From Candidatus Hodarchaeota archaeon (GTDB lineage: Archaea; Asgardarchaeota; Heimdallarchaeia; Hodarchaeales; Hodarchaeaceae): a DNA stretch of 8,424 nucleotides. Both the position numbers and the translations under genes were made by a program. The DNA is taken from NCBI GenBank assembly GCA_016839665.1, contig JAEOTU010000102.1, forward strand, positions 1-8,424, read 5' to 3'. Below, piece by piece: positions 7,454-8,424 of this stretch (its first letter is position 1; every line of letters starts with the position of its first letter). The notes beneath the pieces were generated by a model, which was not told the DNA's origin, searched no databases, and worked only from the letters and a program-made list of their open reading frames with translations.

Positions 7454-8424
7454 ATGACGATTCGATTTCCATGGTTTTATATTGAGTTTATTGCCCGAAC
7501 CATTCGTAAAAAGAAAGCTCGAGCTATACTTGGTTTTCTTGGAATGATGGTAAGTGTGTCACTGATAGTTTCTATGAATGTTCTGATTGATTCCCTTGCT
7601 GCAGATTCACTCGCACTCGCAACTGCTTCAGCAGGAGAAGTCGATAGTGAATTTGAATTAGTTACAGCAGATACTCATAATGTGTTTAATTGGGCTTTAG
7701 ACATTAATATCACCCGTCAACTTGAGATTAATAACAAAACTAACGATGGGACATGGGATGGGGCGACATTGACAAAACAAGGATTCTTTAGGCCTTGGTT
7801 TAATTCTACAGAGCTGGTAAATATATATTCTCAACAACCAGAACTACGGGGTGTAACTCCCAGACTAATTATTGACTCGGATTATGTTCGAACCTCCTCA
7901 GAATACTCGGAACCTTTTCCAACATCCCTCATTTTTACTGATATGACGAAGGAAGAAGAGCTAGAAATTGGTGCTCTGACAGATTTTTTCAATAATGAAC
8001 TAGTTCTAAAACCAGAAGAAAATCAAGCCTATATTCTTCCATCAGCTGCTCGATCTTTGAATGTCTCAAGTGGAGACAGAGTTGAAATTGAACTATTTCC
8101 ATTTGGTGAAGAGGACTCGAAAAACCGATCCGAAATTCTTGGTCTTAATGGAACCATCAACGTAACCATTGCGTCAGTGGTTAAGAATCAAGAACGATTT
8201 GAGTCAGGTCTTTCGAACGCGATCCTTCTAGATTATGATTTATTATCCGTTATTTTTCAAAACTATAACATCACTTCAAATGCTGCTATTGCCAATCAAC
8301 TGGTAGGTGTTTTTCCCGATGTAGGTGGTGTACAAGGCGGGGATACGTATAATTACAGAGATTTAGAAGGAATGAAGGCTAAAACCCTTAAGATTGGTGA
8401 ACGTCTGTCCACATTGCTTCCATA
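7454..8424 (+). CDS. FtsX/MacB-type ABC transporter permease (3' partial)
   Basis: The frame from ATG 7454 stays open to the right edge (323 full codons, no stop), so only the N-terminal part is visible. The protein begins MTIRFPWFYIEFIARTIRKK. A basic, cytoplasmic stretch (RKKKAR) is followed by one membrane helix (about 24-46, ILGFLGMMVSVSLIV) and then a large outside domain that continues to the edge, the typical start of MacB/FtsX permeases. The outside domain holds eight N-x-S/T sequons (85, 94, 117, 203, 224, 232, 236, 272). A segment like the MacB-type outside fold appears at about 190-245 (AYILPSAARSLNVSSGDRVEI). FtsX membrane domains would lie beyond the window. Sequence similarity to the 621-4064 permease is slight by eye, so it is a divergent relative rather than a recent copy. 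It lies 24 bases after an ATPase gene, its likely partner. Family assignment rests on topology and context. Confidence 0.85.
   Translation, partial: MTIRFPWFYIEFIARTIRKKKARAILGFLGMMVSVSLIVSMNVLIDSLAADSLALATASAGEVDSEFELVTADTHNVFNWALDINITRQLEINNKTNDGTWDGATLTKQGFFRPWFNSTELVNIYSQQPELRGVTPRLIIDSDYVRTSSEYSEPFPTSLIFTDMTKEEELEIGALTDFFNNELVLKPEENQAYILPSAARSLNVSSGDRVEIELFPFGEEDSKNRSEILGLNGTINVTIASVVKNQERFESGLSNAILLDYDLLSVIFQNYNITSNAAIANQLVGVFPDVGGVQGGDTYNYRDLEGMKAKTLKIGERLSTLLP

Noticed and set aside
7441..7485. ATG at 7441 as the start of the second permease
   Set aside because: That frame meets a stop after 14 codons (TGA at 7483-7485), and the ATG overlaps the likely ribosome binding site for ATG 7454.
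1..8424. Anti-phage defence island
   Set aside because: ABC ATPases occur in some defence systems, but these carry the DEPTGDLDS wording of the MacB/LolD transporter subfamily and are paired with FtsX permeases. No nuclease, toxin or mobile element is present.

Overview
The window is a single, densely packed plus-strand gene cluster for MacB/LolD/FtsX-type ABC export machinery. The DNA is AT-rich, gaps between genes run from 2 to 46 bases, and no gene-free stretch approaches 300 bases. I see no tRNA, rRNA, CRISPR array, insertion sequence or clear terminator. The extracellular parts of both permeases are unusually rich in N-x-S/T sequons, one gap holds a possible archaeal BRE/TATA element, and no bacterial -35/-10 pair stands out. 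I therefore lean towards an archaeon, possibly an Asgard-type lineage. That assignment is inference with low to moderate confidence, because no taxonomic marker gene is present.

Layout: (1) 3-611, the C-terminal part of an RDD-family membrane protein, cut by the window's left edge, whose visible N-terminus looks like the end of a permease-prefix (HAAS-like) helical domain. (2) 621-4064, a single-chain double-FtsX permease of 1147 residues with two large outside domains and about 12 membrane helices. (3) 4082-4843, a compact MacB/LolD-type ATPase. (4) 4846-6675, an unusual ATPase of the same family carrying about 385 unrecognised, mostly helical residues at its N-terminus. (5) 6722-7429, a third compact ATPase. 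(6) 7454 to the right edge, the N-terminal part of a second, divergent FtsX-type permease. It is incomplete, with no stop in the window.

How they may work together: MacB/FtsX-family transporters pair a dimer of LolD-like ATPases with FtsX-fold permeases. They act mechanically on lipids, lipoproteins or peptides, or control enzymes outside the membrane, rather than moving solutes through a channel. Permease 621-4064 contains both FtsX halves in one chain and needs two ATPase domains, which could come from a homodimer or from a mixed pair of the three ATPases here. The helical-fusion ATPase could be a regulatory or scaffold subunit. The substrate cannot be read from the sequence. The most unusual items are the helical-ABC fusion, the three-ATPase arrangement, and the extra membrane helices and Gly-rich segment in the large permease.
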